Origin: Chitinivibrionales bacterium
GTDB lineage: Bacteria > Fibrobacterota > Chitinivibrionia > Chitinivibrionales > FEN-1185
Reading direction: 5' to 3'
Length of the DNA stretch: 64,000 nucleotides
Assembly (NCBI GenBank): GCA_035516255.1
Contig: DATJAL010000029.1
Location: 1-64,000 of the forward strand
The notes beneath the pieces were generated by a model. It saw nothing but the letters and a program-made list of their open reading frames with translations, ran no database searches and had not been told where the DNA came from. The first letter of the stretch is position 1. Each line of letters opens with the position of its first letter. Below are positions 7,685-16,335 of this stretch, piece after piece. Position numbers and translations under genes: made by a program.

Positions 7685-8949
7685 TGAAAAAAATCGCTTT
7701 TGTCGCCGGAATCGCCGTCGCGGTGTTTTGCGCGCACCCTGCGCGCGCGGATTTATCGCTTGTCCAGCAGGCGGGCGAGGGCGCTCGGGCCCTCGGCATG
7801 GGGAACAACTATGTCGCGCTGTCAAGCGACCTCTCGGCCATGTTCTGGAATCCGGCGGGCTTTGCGTTCGTTCCGGCGCGGGAGCTGGCGGTGTCGTTTG
7901 AAGGCCTTTCCCAGCGAAACGACGCCACCTTTTCCCAGAACGGCGACTTTTCGTCGCTATCACGTCCCCGCCTTGACAACATCGGATACCTGCATGCGTT
8001 TCCCACGGTGCAGGGCGGGTTCACGCTCGCCGCCTCCTACCACAGCCCTTACACGTTTGACGACGTGCTGGCTTTCAGCGGTGATTATTTAGACGTAAAC
8101 AACCACCAAATTTCACTTGACAATAACTACAAGACCTATGGCGGGCTCGACTTCTGGAGCGGCGGGTTCGGCCTGCAGGTGGCCAAAGGCCTCGGCATCG
8201 GCGCGGCAGTATCGCTGGTCACCGGCACGGAAAACGTTCGCACCACGCTGCTCAGGTTGACCGACGGCGCGATCGCCGACCCGATCAACGACGATTATGA
8301 CCGAACGACCACCCGCTCCTATGTCGGCTACGACATACGTCTCGGCATGCTGTACCAGCCGGTGAAATTCCTCAACTTCGGGCTGCGGTTTGTGTTCCCG
8401 CAGACCGTCTGGTTCACCGAAGACCTTTCGGAGACCTATCCTTATACGCCGTCCGAGCCGGATTACAACACCCAGTACACGGGGAAACTGATGTCGTCCT
8501 ATTCCGGCGCATTCGGCGGAGCCCTCGTGTTTCCGTTCCTCACCGCTTCGGGCGAGATCAGGACGCGGCTGCCGTACAGCGTGCTGTATCCGCTGGCCAC
8601 CATTCCCGACACCAGTCTCGCTTCAAAGACGATGTGGGGCGCGGGGCTCGGCCTCGAGGTTCCATGCGGCGTGAGCTGGATCCTGGCACGCGCCGGCTTC
8701 TCATGGGATCAGTTCGACACGCATCTGTTTCTCAAGCAATACAGCGGCGAGGACCCGGGCTGGGACCCCCAGGGGCTTTCGCCGGTGGGAGACAGGCTTA
8801 TGGGAACGCTCGGCATGGGGTTCATCATCAGAAGGGTTTGCCTCGAATGGGCCTACAGTTACGGCGCGTGGAGGCTTAACACTGAGAACGTGCTTACGGA
8901 AAACCATGTCCAGCAGCGGCTGATGATGTCGGTCGCTTTCCGTTTCTAG
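7684..8949 (+). CDS. PorV/FadL-like outer-membrane protein
   Basis: A 421-residue outer-membrane protein with a signal peptide (cleavage near HPARADL). The mature N-terminus, GARALGMGNNYVALSSDLSAMFWNPAGFAF, is the hallmark of the PorV/UPF0164/FadL-like family of 14-stranded barrels. Long beta-type repeats with aromatic girdles follow, and the last residues VAFRF end in Phe. Members include long-chain fatty acid or hydrocarbon channels and the PorV shuttle of type IX secretion. No PorU or PorT is nearby, so its role here is open. It is coupled to the upstream lipoprotein gene. Confidence 0.8.
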   Translation: MKKIAFVAGIAVAVFCAHPARADLSLVQQAGEGARALGMGNNYVALSSDLSAMFWNPAGFAFVPARELAVSFEGLSQRNDATFSQNGDFSSLSRPRLDNIGYLHAFPTVQGGFTLAASYHSPYTFDDVLAFSGDYLDVNNHQISLDNNYKTYGGLDFWSGGFGLQVAKGLGIGAAVSLVTGTENVRTTLLRLTDGAIADPINDDYDRTTTRSYVGYDIRLGMLYQPVKFLNFGLRFVFPQTVWFTEDLSETYPYTPSEPDYNTQYTGKLMSSYSGAFGGALVFPFLTASGEIRTRLPYSVLYPLATIPDTSLASKTMWGAGLGLEVPCGVSWILARAGFSWDQFDTHLFLKQYSGEDPGWDPQGLSPVGDRLMGTLGMGFIIRRVCLEWAYSYGAWRLNTENVLTENHVQQRLMMSVAFRF

Positions 8950-8968
8950 GATTTAAAACAAAGATCAC

Positions 8969-9077
8969 TCGCAAAGAACGTCACGAGCGCCGGGAACACG
9001 AAAGAAAGACACAAACTCCTTGTGCGGGGGTGTCTTTCTTTTCTTTATTGTCTTCGCGACCTTAGCGTTCTTTGCGA
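8969..9077. repeat. Nested foldback element between barrel gene and rnhA
   Basis: The outer arms TCGCAAAGAACG (8969-8980) and CGTTCTTTGCGA (9066-9077) are exact 12-base inverted repeats. Inside them lies a second exact 12-base pair, AAAGAAAGACAC (9001-9012) and GTGTCTTTCTTT (9030-9041). The whole element is a nested hairpin of about 109 bases. A comparable nested foldback occurs at 23427-23582. It fills the gap between the barrel gene and rnhA. Confidence 0.75.
9001..9045 (+). terminator. Intrinsic terminator candidate after the barrel gene
   Basis: A perfect 12-base-pair stem (AAAGAAAGACAC with GTGTCTTTCTTT) is separated by a 17-base loop and runs into a T-rich tail (TTCTTTATT). It lies 52 bases after the stop of the outer-membrane protein gene. 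It fits a rho-independent terminator, but the stem is AT-rich and is also the inner arm of the foldback element. Confidence 0.5.
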
Positions 9078-9101
9078 CGGGCCTCTTCACGGAAAGACCT
9101 C

Positions 9102-9563
9102 ATGAAACAAGTCACCCTCTACACCGACGGCGCGTGCTCGGGCAACCCGGGTCCGGGTGGGTACGGCGCCATCCTCTCCTATAACGGCAAGGAAAAAGAA
9201 CTGTACGGCGGGTTCCGCAACACCACGAACAACCGCATGGAGCTCATGGCCGTGATCGCGGGCCTTGAGTCCCTCAAGGAACAATGCGGCGTTACCGTGG
9301 TGTCGGATTCGAAATACGTGGTTGACGCAATGAGAAACGGCTGGGCCGCCAAATGGCGCGCCAACGGCTGGAGACGCAATAAAAAGGAGAAGGCCCTCAA
9401 CCCCGACCTGTGGACGCGGCTGCTTGACCTGTGCGCAAAACACACGGTGACGTTTACGTGGGTCAACGGCCACGCGGGCCACCCGCAGAACGAGCGCTGC
9501 GACAGCATGGCGGTGGCGGCGGCGGCAATGCCGGGGCTGCCGGAGGACGCGAGGAATTGTTGA
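9102..9563 (+). CDS. rnhA: Ribonuclease HI
   Basis: A 153-residue RNase HI, which cleaves RNA in RNA-DNA hybrids. All four acidic metal ligands are visible: D9 in [14 protein letters not shown], the Glu of NNRMELMA, the Asp of VSDSKYV and the Asp of NERCDSMA; the WVNGHAGH histidine segment is also present. The ATG at 9102 was chosen over an in-frame ATG at 9072 because GGAAAG lies just upstream and the protein then starts directly at the first strand. Confidence 0.96.
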   Translation: MKQVTLYTDGACSGNPGPGGYGAILSYNGKEKELYGGFRNTTNNRMELMAVIAGLESLKEQCGVTVVSDSKYVVDAMRNGWAAKWRANGWRRNKKEKALNPDLWTRLLDLCAKHTVTFTWVNGHAGHPQNERCDSMAVAAAAMPGLPEDARNC

Positions 9564-9641
9564 CTGCGGAATGGGGATTGCGGAATTAAAGCAGGATCGG
9601 TTAAAGTTTCATTTGTCAACATCTTGTCGTCAATGGATATT

Positions 9642-10040
9642 TTACTTCAGTTTCTCCAGAATCTCTTTCGGCATCCTCTTCACCTTGCCCTTCCCATCAA
9701 CGCATGCCGCCGTCACGTCGCCGCTTACGCAGAGCACGCCCTTCTGGTTGCGGATTTCATAATGGAAGGTGAGCGTCACTGAGGAATGTACGGCGATCGA
9801 GGTGGCCACGTCCAGCACGTCGTTGTAGCGGGCGGGGAAGTGGTATTTAAGGTGTGATTCTGCCACAACGAAGAGCGTGCCCTGTTTGTGAAGGTCTGAG
9901 AGCTCGAAGCCCATGTCGCGCAGCAGTTCGGTCCTTCCGCGCTCCATGTAGTTGAGATAGTTCGCATAATACACCACATCGCCGCAGTCGGTGTCTTCGT
10001 AGTAGATGCGGATTTTAATATGATTTACAGGTGATTTCAT
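9642..10040 (-). CDS. YbgC/4HBT-family acyl-CoA thioesterase
   Basis: A 132-residue hotdog-fold thioesterase. The active-site segment YYEDTDCGDVVYYANYLNYMERGR (residues 13-36) is the classic YbgC/4-hydroxybenzoyl-CoA thioesterase pattern, including the catalytic aspartate of DTD at 16-18. Members hydrolyse short- or long-chain acyl-CoA or acyl-ACP and often sit beside tol-pal. No tol-pal genes are adjacent here. It lies 67 bases downstream of the sigma54 activator gene on the same strand and may share its transcript. Confidence 0.9.
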   Translation of the reverse strand: MKSPVNHIKIRIYYEDTDCGDVVYYANYLNYMERGRTELLRDMGFELSDLHKQGTLFVVAESHLKYHFPARYNDVLDVATSIAVHSSVTLTFHYEIRNQKGVLCVSGDVTAACVDGKGKVKRMPKEILEKLK

Positions 10041-10107
10041 ACGATATTGAGCGCTCCATCGCGTGCGGAAGAGGGGGAGAGCGGGTGAGTTTAAAGGAAA
10101 AGACGCA

Positions 10108-11535
10108 TCATTTGGGAGACCTTATTTTTTTTGCCAGTTTGTCAATATTTTCCAATGTTTCTATTTTGTATTCCTTTATTTTCCGCCACAGCGTCGACCG
10201 CGAGATGCCGAGCTTCTTTGCGGTTTCGGAATAGTTGAACTGCATGGCCTCGAGCGCCTGCCGGATGTACATGCGCTCCATGGCCTCGAGCGTGGTGATG
10301 GTGCCCGCCGAAACGTCCGGCATAGCGCCGAACGGCCGGTGCGGCGCCTCGAGGAGCAGGCGGTTTTTGAACATGAACTCGGGCAGGTCCTTCTCGGTGA
10401 TTTCGCCGCCTTCCGCGAGTACCATGGCGTGCTCGATGATGTTTTCGAGCTCGCGCACATTGCCGGGATAATCGTAATTCGCGAGCACCGCCTCCGCCGC
10501 GGGCGACAGCCTGGTGATGTTCTTCTCCAGCACCTCGTTGTTCTTGTGCACGAACAGTTTTATGAGGTTAGGGATGGTCTCCTTGCGGTCGCGCAGCGGC
10601 GGCAGGTGCAGGCAGAACACGTTGAGCCGGTAAAACAAGTCTTCCCTGAATTTCTTTTCGTTCACGAGCGCCGCAAGGTCCTTGTTGGTGGCGGCGATGA
10701 TGCGGACGTTCACCGTGCGGGTCATATTTTCGCCGATGCGTTTGAACGTGCGCTCCTGCAAAAAGCGCAGCAGCTTCACCTGCGCCGCCGGCGAGAGCTC
10801 TGCCACTTCGTCAAGAAACAGCGTTCCCAAGTTCGCCTCCTCCACGAGGCCCATGCGGTCGCGGTCGGCGCCGGTGAAGGAGCCCTTTACGTGGCCGAAC
10901 AGCTCGCTTTCGAACAGGGTGTCGGGGATCGCGCCGCAGTTCATGGCCACGAACTTGCCGTCGGTGCGGCGCGACATGTGGTGGATGATGCGCGCGAAAA
11001 ATTCCTTGCCGCTGCCGCTTTCGCCGCACACGAGCACCGTCGACGACGTGGGCGCGATCTTCATGGCGAGCTTGAGGAGCTTCTGCATGGCCGGGCTTCC
11101 CGCCATGAGGTCGGTGAGCAGGCGCTGCTCGAGCTCCCGGTATTCGGCGAGGTTGTCCACTTTGGCCGAAAGCTTGTCGGCCGCCGATTTCAAGTCTGCC
11201 GGACGCACCGGCTTCATGAGGTAGAACGCGGCGCCGCTGCGCAGCGCCTTTGTCGCCGCGTCAAGGTCGTCCATGGTGGCGAGGATCACGACCTCGGAGT
11301 GCGGCGAGCGGGTCTTGATGTAGTGGACGAGGTCCATCTCCTGCGGCGGCATTGCCTCGATGTCAAGGAACACGATGTCGACCCGTTCCGCCTCGAGTAG
11401 GGTGAGCGCCTGTGCCGGCGACGTCGCGTTGATGACCTTGAAGCCGGACAATGCGCCTTCGTCAAGCAGGCCTGCCTTGGCCTTGGCGTTGAGCGTGACG
11501 GAAAGGATTGTTTTTTTTTCGGGTTCTGTTGGCAT
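10108..11535 (-). CDS. Sigma54-dependent transcription activator with degenerate receiver
   Basis: A 475-residue NtrC-family regulator with receiver (about 8-125), AAA+ (about 145-380) and Fis-type helix-turn-helix (about 425-460, YSETAKKLGISRSTLWRKI). The AAA+ part has Walker A GESGSGKE, the sigma54-contacting loop as GSFTGAD (usual GAFTGA) and the GNVRELEN sensor. In the receiver the phospho-acceptor position (D58, VFLDIE) and lysine (MKP) are kept, but the N-terminal acidic pair that binds Mg2+ is replaced by SVTLNAKAK, so normal phosphorylation is doubtful. No histidine kinase is adjacent. Sigma54 target promoters are not identified. Confidence 0.92.
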   Translation of the reverse strand: MPTEPEKKTILSVTLNAKAKAGLLDEGALSGFKVINATSPAQALTLLEAERVDIVFLDIEAMPPQEMDLVHYIKTRSPHSEVVILATMDDLDAATKALRSGAAFYLMKPVRPADLKSAADKLSAKVDNLAEYRELEQRLLTDLMAGSPAMQKLLKLAMKIAPTSSTVLVCGESGSGKEFFARIIHHMSRRTDGKFVAMNCGAIPDTLFESELFGHVKGSFTGADRDRMGLVEEANLGTLFLDEVAELSPAAQVKLLRFLQERTFKRIGENMTRTVNVRIIAATNKDLAALVNEKKFREDLFYRLNVFCLHLPPLRDRKETIPNLIKLFVHKNNEVLEKNITRLSPAAEAVLANYDYPGNVRELENIIEHAMVLAEGGEITEKDLPEFMFKNRLLLEAPHRPFGAMPDVSAGTITTLEAMERMYIRQALEAMQFNYSETAKKLGISRSTLWRKIKEYKIETLENIDKLAKKIRSPK

Positions 11536-11748
11536 GGTGCACTAATATTCGGGTGGATATCTCAACATTTTTAATGATGATATACTAAAATACATTTTAA
11601 AGATCTTGAAGGGGAAGCATGCTTCAAAGTCTTCCTGTCCTGAAAAATATGACAGCATGATTGTCATGAAAAAAAATAAAGGGGCACGCCACTCGCGTGT
11701 GCGGATGTAAACCACTATGAACCGACCGCTGAATTCCGACCGCCGAGC

Positions 11749-13224
11749 TTATTCCTCAAGTGATGCGGAAGGGGAATAATGGGCCATGGTGCGGGGGAAG
11801 ATGTCCTGGGATTTGCTGATGAGTTCTGGAATTGTCACGAAGGAATAGCCGCGGGATTTGAGGCCGTTGATGATCCCCGGAAGCGACTGCACCGTGGAAA
11901 GCCGCTGCGGGTTGAGCTTTGTTTCCATGCCGTCGTGCAGAAGTATGATGGCGCCGCCGCCGGTCTTTGAGAGAACGCGCTGCTCAATGGTTTTCGCGTT
12001 CAGATGCTGCCAGTCGTCGGGGGAAACGGTCCACGTCACCACGGTGTAATGTTCTTTATGCGCCAGGCTCATCATCCAGGGGCTGCGCCAGCCGTGCGGC
12101 GGCCGGAAATATTCCGGGCTCACGCCGCTCGCGTTGCGGATCGCCGTTGCCGCGGCGTCAAGTTCCTTTTGGATTTTGTTCGGCGGCTCCAGGGGACCCC
12201 AGAACGGGTGAGAATAGGTGTGATTTCCCAGTGTGTGTCCTTCCAACGCGATGCGCCTGGCAATGTCCGGATGTCGCTCCACATTTTTACCCACGACAAA
12301 AAACGTTGCCTTGACTCCGTATTTTGAAAGTGTGTCGAGAATCTGTCTGGTATAGGCGCTCGGACCGTCGTCGAACGTGAGCGCCACCAGCGGCTGGCTT
12401 TGCTGGCCGTGCGCCAACACCGAACCAAAAAGCCTGTTTTCGTTGTTTTCAGTCACCCACAAGAAACAAAGAATGGCCAATGCGGCAACGGCGAACCTTG
12501 CCAGGATGGACTGAGAATGCACGGCGCTGAACCGCGGTTTCCTGATGTTCGGGAAGTTGTAGAAGACGGGACGGTTGAAGAAATGCAGGCCGAAATCGTT
12601 GAGATAGTACAGCCACAGGGTCTGGAAGAATGCGTATTGGAATCTGCGCCCCGACGTCCATACGTACAGGTCACGGTCGATCACGAGCTTGCCCAGCCGC
12701 TTGAGCCGCAGCCCGAGCTCCACGTCGGCGCCCATGTTTACTTTCGGGTTGAGGCCGCCGCTCGCGACGTAGGCCGAGCGCCACACTGCTGCGTTTGCGC
12801 CGGCAAAATGGTAGTTGAGATGGCCTGCGACTTTTCCGGTAAGGCGGAGCAGGGAAGGACCGTCGTGGAACAGGAACGTGCCGCTTGACGCCACGACGCC
12901 GGGAATGGAAAGGTTGCTCAGGTGCTTTGAAAGCCAAAACGCGGGGACCATGGTATCGGCGTCGGTGCAGGCGATGATGTCGCCGGTCGCAGCGCTGAAG
13001 CCGGCGCGAAGGGCGTGCACGTATCCTTGCCGCGGTTCGTCCACCACCCTGATTCCCGTGGAAAGCGCGATTTCGCGGGTACGGTCGGTGGAAGCATTGT
13101 TCACCACGATGATTTCAAACGCGCCCTTATAATCCTGCTGTTTAAGCGAAGAAATGCAAGAAGCGATCAGGTCTTCTTCGTTGTACGCGGGCACAACAAT
13201 GGAAAACGAGGGATATTGCTTCAT
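11749..13224 (-). CDS. Fusion of GT2 glycosyltransferase and NodB-type polysaccharide deacetylase
   Basis: A 491-residue two-domain protein. The N-terminal GT2 fold (1-220) shows IVVPAYNEEDLI and the DAD nucleotide-sugar motif at 88-90. A basic stretch and one hydrophobic helix (about 240-257) follow. The C-terminal NodB domain (about 275-470) has TFDDGP at 283-288, the metal-binding HTYSH at 335-339, FRPPHGWRSP and ILLHDG. With positive charges before the helix, the transferase would be cytoplasmic and the deacetylase periplasmic. It could add sugars on one side and de-N-acetylate the glycan on the other, as IcaA/IcaB or PgaC/PgaB do as separate proteins. The substrate is unknown. Confidence 0.88.
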   Translation of the reverse strand: MKQYPSFSIVVPAYNEEDLIASCISSLKQQDYKGAFEIIVVNNASTDRTREIALSTGIRVVDEPRQGYVHALRAGFSAATGDIIACTDADTMVPAFWLSKHLSNLSIPGVVASSGTFLFHDGPSLLRLTGKVAGHLNYHFAGANAAVWRSAYVASGGLNPKVNMGADVELGLRLKRLGKLVIDRDLYVWTSGRRFQYAFFQTLWLYYLNDFGLHFFNRPVFYNFPNIRKPRFSAVHSQSILARFAVAALAILCFLWVTENNENRLFGSVLAHGQQSQPLVALTFDDGPSAYTRQILDTLSKYGVKATFFVVGKNVERHPDIARRIALEGHTLGNHTYSHPFWGPLEPPNKIQKELDAAATAIRNASGVSPEYFRPPHGWRSPWMMSLAHKEHYTVVTWTVSPDDWQHLNAKTIEQRVLSKTGGGAIILLHDGMETKLNPQRLSTVQSLPGIINGLKSRGYSFVTIPELISKSQDIFPRTMAHYSPSASLEE

Positions 13225-13597
13225 TGATTTCCTGTGTCTAGACTAATGCTCGTGAAATGAGATACGAAGTAAAGACGATTGGCCCTGGCGAAACTGCTGA
13301 AAAGGCAAATATATCAACTGTATAAAATAATACAATAAGATAAGGAAAAGTCAAGGTTATAAGGAAAAAAATAACATTGAATAAAAAAATGTCTGACGTA
13401 ATGTGCCGCCGTGAAAACCGAGCTGAAAGTTGGAGGATTTAAACGCTCCTTGGGCAATCTATCGCTGGGGACAACGCTGTTCCAAACCATAAAAAAAACG
13501 GCCTGCAAATATGCGCCGAAGAAATTGAATTGCATCGCTCTCCCAAATTATCTTTAGAAAAGGAACCCGGGGCATTTAACAAACGAGGAGGACCATC
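13225..13597. other. Intergenic region between divergent genes
   Basis: About 370 bases, AT-rich in the first half, separate the leftward fusion gene from the rightward small-protein gene, so both promoters should lie here. I see no convincing -35/-10 pair, no conserved repeat and no riboswitch-like structure. AACGAGGAGGACC just before 13598 is a strong ribosome-binding site. Confidence 0.4.
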
Positions 13598-13954
13598 ATG
13601 GACCGTGATAACGTATGGGACAAGCTGAAAAAGAATTTAAAGGAAGGGGCGGCGCTCTCCATTGAGAAAATCGAGGAGTATTCGAAAATCGGAAAACTCA
13701 AGATCGAGGAGTTCGCGGCCAAGAAAAAGGTCGAGCGGAACTGCGTTGATATCGGCGAAAGGGTTTTCGACCTGGTCGAGACCGGCAAGGCATCGGATGC
13801 CGCCAGCGATCTCCTGGTGAAAAAGGCGATCGAGAACATCCGCGCGCTCAACGAGGAACTCGCCGCGATCGAAAAGAAGATAAAGGTTGCCTCCGACGAA
13901 GCCAGGAAGTCCAAGAGCAGGAACGGGGACGGCGACAGCGCCGTTGGGGTGTAG
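13598..13954 (+). CDS. Small charged helical protein (hypothetical)
   Basis: A 118-residue, very Lys/Glu-rich protein with long predicted helices (KLKKNLKEGAAL, then IEKIEEYSKIGKLKIEEFA, then IRALNEELAAIEKKIKVASDEA). The last helix has heptad character and may be a coiled coil. No signal peptide or membrane segment. GGAGG precedes the start. It lies nine bases upstream of the M23 peptidase gene, so the two are likely cotranscribed and may both concern the envelope. I know no defined function. Confidence 0.7.
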   Translation: MDRDNVWDKLKKNLKEGAALSIEKIEEYSKIGKLKIEEFAAKKKVERNCVDIGERVFDLVETGKASDAASDLLVKKAIENIRALNEELAAIEKKIKVASDEARKSKSRNGDGDSAVGV

Positions 13955-13963
13955 CTTTACGGA

Positions 13964-14845
13964 ATGAGAAAAAAGGAAAGAAAAGAGATCCTCCTGGTGC
14001 CGCCGGGCGGTTCAAAGGTCCGTCCGGTGCACGTTCCCCGCAGGCTCGTCGCATTCTGCTTCATCGTCATCGCGGCAGGGTTTGCGGGGTATTTCATTCC
14101 CTTCAACAGCTTCTCCATCGACGTGGTGCAGCGCAACCAGCAGAAAAACCTCGAGAACCAGAACAAAAAACTGTGGGCCATCATCAAGCCGGTACGCCGG
14201 ATGCTCGACAACCTCGGCGACGAACTCCAGGGGCTTGAAAAAAGGAGACAGGCCATCACCGGCAAAATGGGCACGAAGGACGATGCCGTTGCCCCGGCGC
14301 GGCAGAAGCGCAGGGAGCAGGCTTCGCTCGGCGATCTCGAAGCGAGAGCGGCGCGCGATGAGAATTTTTTTCAGGGCCTTGCCGCGATGGTTTCAAGCCG
14401 GCCGGGGAGTTTCGATTCGGTTCCCCTTATCATGCCCGTTGAAGGGAAGCCCGTCATCAGCGCACGGTTTGAAAAGGAATTGGACCCGTTTACCGGCACC
14501 ATGAAAAATCATACCGGAACGGATTTCATCGGCGTTGTCGGAACTCCCGTCATTGCGACGGCATCGGGCACGGTTTCCCGGGTCGAAGACGGCAAGATCT
14601 GGGGAAAACGAATTTTGATTAACCACGGCTTCGGGTACGGCACGGTGTATGCGCACCTTGGCACGGTGCAGGCGTTTGCCGGCAAGAAGGTGAAAAAAGG
14701 CGACTGCATCGCCCTCATGGGGCTCTCGGGTTTTACGAGCGGGCCGCACGTCCATTACGAAATTTGGTATCGGGGAAAGCCGGTCAATCCGGAAGACATG
14801 TTCTATCCCGATTCCGACGCGCTCGCGCCCGTCGCGCTACGGTAG
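13964..14845 (+). CDS. M23-family (LytM) murein endopeptidase, membrane-anchored
   Basis: A 293-residue protein: a basic cytoplasmic tail with PPGGSKVRPVHVPRR, one transmembrane helix at about 28-48 (LVAFCFIVIAAGFAGYFIP), a coiled-coil region (about 55-105) and a C-terminal LytM domain (about 170-285). The zinc motifs are intact: HTGTDF (H-x3-D) and GPHVHYE (HxH). The architecture matches anchored LytM/MepM-type enzymes that cut peptide cross-links or control septal hydrolases. The 3' end overlaps the end of the convergent kinase gene by nine bases. Confidence 0.9.
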   Translation: MRKKERKEILLVPPGGSKVRPVHVPRRLVAFCFIVIAAGFAGYFIPFNSFSIDVVQRNQQKNLENQNKKLWAIIKPVRRMLDNLGDELQGLEKRRQAITGKMGTKDDAVAPARQKRREQASLGDLEARAARDENFFQGLAAMVSSRPGSFDSVPLIMPVEGKPVISARFEKELDPFTGTMKNHTGTDFIGVVGTPVIATASGTVSRVEDGKIWGKRILINHGFGYGTVYAHLGTVQAFAGKKVKKGDCIALMGLSGFTSGPHVHYEIWYRGKPVNPEDMFYPDSDALAPVALR

Positions 14846-15970
14846 GAGATGGAAGAACCGGGCCGCGAAAAACAAAAGGGCGAGCAGGAGCACGGCGCCC
14901 CCCGCGGTGACCGCCACCAACACCGGCGTCGACCACGCCTCCTTTTTCGCGCGCGGCGCCACCTCGATGTCCGGCCCGCGTGCGGCCGGGTTCTTGATGA
15001 AATCGAACACCACGTCGGCCGGCGCGCGGTCGGTGATCATCTTGAATTCCCGGTACAGCGCATTCGCCATTTCCGCCGCGGTGCCGAAACGGTCGTCGCG
15101 CGAGAGCGCCATGCTTTTCTTCACCACGTCCTCGACGGATTTCGGCACGCCGAGGTTGAACGACGAAATCGGCGCGAATTCACCTCGTGATTTCTGGCGC
15201 ACGAGCTCCGAAATGGTCTTTTGCGGATACGCCCGCTGGCCGGTTATCATTTCGTAAAGCACCGACCCCAGCGAGAAGATGTCGCTGCGGTGGTCGATGT
15301 CCCTCCCCTCGAGCTGCTCGGGCGAGAGATAGGCGAGCGACCCCATCACCTTGCCGCCGATGGTGTGCAGGCTCACCTCGCTGGGCCGCGCGATGCCGAA
15401 GTCCATCAGCTTGACCATCCCGTCCTTCGAGATGATGATGTTGTCGGGTTTGATGTCGCGGTGGATGAGCCCTTTGTAAACCTTTCCGTACAGCGTGTAG
15501 TCCTTGAAGTGGGCGTAGTGGAGCGACTGGCACACGAAGTAGGCCGTGATGAGCGCGACGGGCAGCGGAAAACGGCCGTGCGTGGTGATGAGGTCGCGGA
15601 TCGACAAGCCGTCCACGAATTCCATTTCGAGAAAGGGGACCTGCTGCTCCCAGTAGCCGAGGTTGTGGATCTCGACGATGTTGGGGTGGTGGATGTCGGC
15701 GAGGATTTTCGCTTCGGTAAAGAACCGCTCGCGCAGTTCCTTGTCAGATGCGTTCTTGAGGATCTTGAGCGCCCGCGTCACCTCGAGCCCCTCGTGCCAC
15801 ACCTTGTACACATTGGCCATGCCGCCCTCGCCCACGAGCTTGACGATGCGGTTGGGGCCGATCTTGTCGTCCACCTTGGGCATGGGCGACTGGTATGGAT
15901 TGACCGCGGGGCCTTGTGTGGGCCGGATATAGCGTTTTGCCGGTTGGTTGGGTTCGGATTGTTCATTCAT
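14837..15970 (-). CDS. Ser/Thr protein kinase with C-terminal membrane anchor
   Basis: A 377-residue Hanks-type kinase. After a Pro/Gln-rich leader, the catalytic domain spans about 40-310: GEGGMANVY at 47-55, K69, IHRDIKPDNI, MDFGIA and the SPEQLEG segment. An insertion (HFKDYTLYGKVYKGL) precedes the HRD motif. A single C-terminal hydrophobic helix at about 347-375 anchors it, with almost nothing outside. There is no PASTA or PEGA domain, so sensing must come from partners. It is convergent with the M23 peptidase gene. Targets are unknown. Confidence 0.92.
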   Translation of the reverse strand: MNEQSEPNQPAKRYIRPTQGPAVNPYQSPMPKVDDKIGPNRIVKLVGEGGMANVYKVWHEGLEVTRALKILKNASDKELRERFFTEAKILADIHHPNIVEIHNLGYWEQQVPFLEMEFVDGLSIRDLITTHGRFPLPVALITAYFVCQSLHYAHFKDYTLYGKVYKGLIHRDIKPDNIIISKDGMVKLMDFGIARPSEVSLHTIGGKVMGSLAYLSPEQLEGRDIDHRSDIFSLGSVLYEMITGQRAYPQKTISELVRQKSRGEFAPISSFNLGVPKSVEDVVKKSMALSRDDRFGTAAEMANALYREFKMITDRAPADVVFDFIKNPAARGPDIEVAPRAKKEAWSTPVLVAVTAGGAVLLLALLFFAARFFHLLP

Positions 15971-16110
15971 GGAGCGTTCGCCTGGTTTCTATGTGGTGAC
16001 GGACAACGTTTCTATAGTATAGAATGATTCCGGTAAAAAGAAAATACATTTTGACTCGACTTTATTTTTATCGAAAGGTATTTTGGAGACAAGAAAAAAT
16101 ACAAAAATGG

Positions 16111-16281
16111 TGGGGGAAGCATCCCCCTCGCTGCGGCCCGGTCTCGCTTTTAAATATTTTCCACGATCTCGTATCCGGAAATTTGCGTGACCGGTCCTAC
16201 GCTGCCCCCTCCTGGGTGCGGCCGGGTGCCGGCATCTTCAAGCTCCACACATCCGCTGGGCGCACCCGCGGTGAGCAGTTG
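16111..16281 (+). repeat. Interspersed repeat, family A copy 1 (long form)
   Basis: About 170 bases starting TGGGGGAAGCATCCCCC, then TCGCTGCGGCCCGGTC, an AT-rich middle, GACCGGTCCT, GGGTGCGGCCGGGTGCC, a CACACAT block and GGGCGCACCCGCG. The whole order is shared with 58990-59153 on the other strand. The first 40-odd bases are shared with 21684 and 25905. It fills most of the 458-base gap between the kinase and GT9 genes; the rest of the gap is AT-rich with no visible gene. Confidence 0.75.
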
Positions 16282-16335
16282 TGAGGAAAAATTTAATTCG
16301 ATTTTCTCAATTATCAATAATAAATAACGAATCAA

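Noticed and set aside
10063-11400. A 445-codon frame opposite the sigma54 activator gene
   Set aside because: It is fully antisense to the conserved AAA+ gene and its product is Arg/His/Leu/Val-rich with no domain, so it is a shadow.
15221-16027. A 268-codon frame opposite the second kinase gene
   Set aside because: Same reason: it mirrors the kinase codons and shows no protein-family features.
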